In this document: positions 5,162 to 5,699 of the stretch, one piece after another
How positions within the stretch are numbered: the first letter of the stretch is position 1
How the letters are laid out: every line of letters starts with the position of its first letter
Source: Dialister sp.
GTDB taxonomy: Bacteria > Bacillota > Negativicutes > Veillonellales > Dialisteraceae
Reading direction: 5' to 3'
DNA length: 5,699 nucleotides
NCBI GenBank assembly: GCA_022722495.1
Contig: JAIJLI010000154.1
Span: 1-5,699, forward strand
Program-made: the position numbers and the translations under genes
Notes under the pieces: model-generated
What the model was told of the DNA's origin: nothing
The model's input: the letters and a program-made list of their open reading frames with translations, nothing else
Databases searched by the model: none

Positions 5162-5206
5162 GAATGAGGAATGAGGAATGAGGAATGAAGGTGGCGGCTT
5201 CGCCGC
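5162..5206 (+). repeat. GAATGAG heptamer array plus GCGGC/GCCGC hairpin
   Basis: There are three perfect GAATGAG units and one GAATGAA unit (5162-5189), followed at once by GGT and the hairpin GCGGC-TTC-GCCGC (5194-5206). The arrangement and sequence match the degenerate version at 3513-3549, and the mirror-image version at 343-393 has different heptamers. Confidence 0.87.
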
Positions 5207-5401
5207 GAATATATGGAGCGATGCCCGCAGATGTCATGTAAAAGCGAAGCATCATTTTTCTTGCCTGTGACTTTGTCCATCTTAACCTTACCCTCGTCTC
5301 CGCTCGGGATGACGAAATGCACCACACCACCCCCCCCGCCCTACCTATAGAACCTGCTAAAACTCTTTCGCAAATCATCAAAGGGCAGCACGCCCCGGGG
5401 G
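5207..5401. other. Gene-free stretch
   Basis: I see no gene or RNA here. The stretch contains a weak copy of the GCTCG(G/A)(G/A)ATGAC motif (5293-5319) and a C-rich tract with eight C in a row (5330-5337). Together with the modules on either side, the gap from 5134 to the window edge is gene-free. Confidence 0.6.
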
Positions 5402-5679
5402 CTTAATGCTATTAAGTTAAGGAAATTGTTAGCTACGTAACGTCTTGCTTCCCTCTTTGGGGGAAGTGCCGAAGGCAATATGTGCAAGTGAACTGGATTT
5501 TTAGGAGCGTAGCGACGCTAAAATCCAGTGAGACGCCATTTCGAGCGCAGCGAGATGGGGCATGCCAGCGGTATAGCGTGCTATGTTGAATAGTCCGATG
5601 CTATCGATATTCCAACATTTTCATGCAATACCGCTACGTAGCCCCCTCAGCCCTTCGGGCAGCTCCCCCGATGGGGAGC
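5402..5679. repeat. Cluster of at least seven hairpins, modular repeat region
   Basis: Hairpins in order: CTTAAT-GCT-ATTAAG (5402-5416); CTTCCCTC-TTT-GGGGGAAG (5448-5466) followed directly by TGCC-GAA-GGCA (5467-5477); CTGGATTTTTAG against CTAAAATCCAG enclosing GCGT-AGCG-ACGC (5492-5527); CATTTCG against CGAGATG (5537-5557); a long stem from GCGGTAT (5568-5574) to ATACCGC (5628-5634) with ATGTTG/CAACAT inside; GCCC-TTC-GGGC (5650-5660); and GCTCCCC-CGAT-GGGGAGC (5662-5679). No open frame of useful length crosses it. It continues toward the window edge. Confidence 0.75.
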
Positions 5680-5699
5680 CAAGAACGTTCTGCCGCTTA

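Noticed and set aside
5162..5189. GAATGAG array as a CRISPR or iteron array
   Set aside because: Units are seven bases with no spacers, and there are no cas genes or replication genes nearby.
5330..5337. Run of eight C as a phase-variation tract
   Set aside because: It is not in a gene or between recognisable promoter elements.
5568..5634. Long stem as a tRNA gene
   Set aside because: It does not fold into a cloverleaf, and has no GGTTCRA T-arm or CCA-like end in the right place.

Overview
The window looks like chromosomal DNA from a diderm Firmicute of the class Negativicutes (a Dialister/Megasphaera/Selenomonas-like genome). This is inferred from the protein styles, the methionine T-box, strong AAGGAG-type ribosome binding sites and intergenic regions packed with small hairpin repeats. 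The genus is a guess. All four convincing protein genes lie on the minus strand, so transcription runs from high to low coordinates.

Layout in transcription order. (1) 5699-5134 holds no gene. It contains a cluster of modular hairpins (5402-5679) and a heptamer array joined to a GC hairpin (5162-5206). (2) 5133-3897 is a self-contained methionine-uptake unit: a sigma-A-type promoter (TTGACT-17-TATAGT), a methionine-specific T-box leader with its own terminator, a single metQ-like lipoprotein gene, and an intrinsic terminator. No metN or metI is visible. (3) 3896-3516 is gene-free and filled with dispersed repeats. (4) 3515-408 carries a LytTR-type response regulator, a GHKL-type multi-pass membrane histidine kinase, and a small protein with the low-molecular-weight protein-tyrosine-phosphatase (LMW-PTP) fold, ending at a strong bidirectional terminator. 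I see no intrinsic terminator between these three genes, so they may form one transcription unit, although a 301-base repeat-filled spacer separates regulator from kinase. (5) 1-400 is again repeats, with no supported gene.

The regulator and kinase should form a signalling pair: the kinase senses an unknown signal in the membrane, phosphorylates the regulator, and the regulator binds DNA through its LytTR domain. The phosphatase-like protein has lost the catalytic Cys, Arg and Asp of its family and is probably a binding protein rather than an enzyme. MetQ should capture methionine at the outer face of the cytoplasmic membrane, and its expression should rise when uncharged tRNA-Met accumulates.

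The most unusual material is non-coding: a ~132-base dispersed repeat in two near-identical copies plus a fragment, several different tandem repeats that all have a 7-base unit, heptamer arrays coupled to GGCGGC-type hairpins, two-hairpin modules with changing sequence but constant architecture, and a perfect 14-base inverted repeat built around the response-regulator promoter and ribosome binding site.
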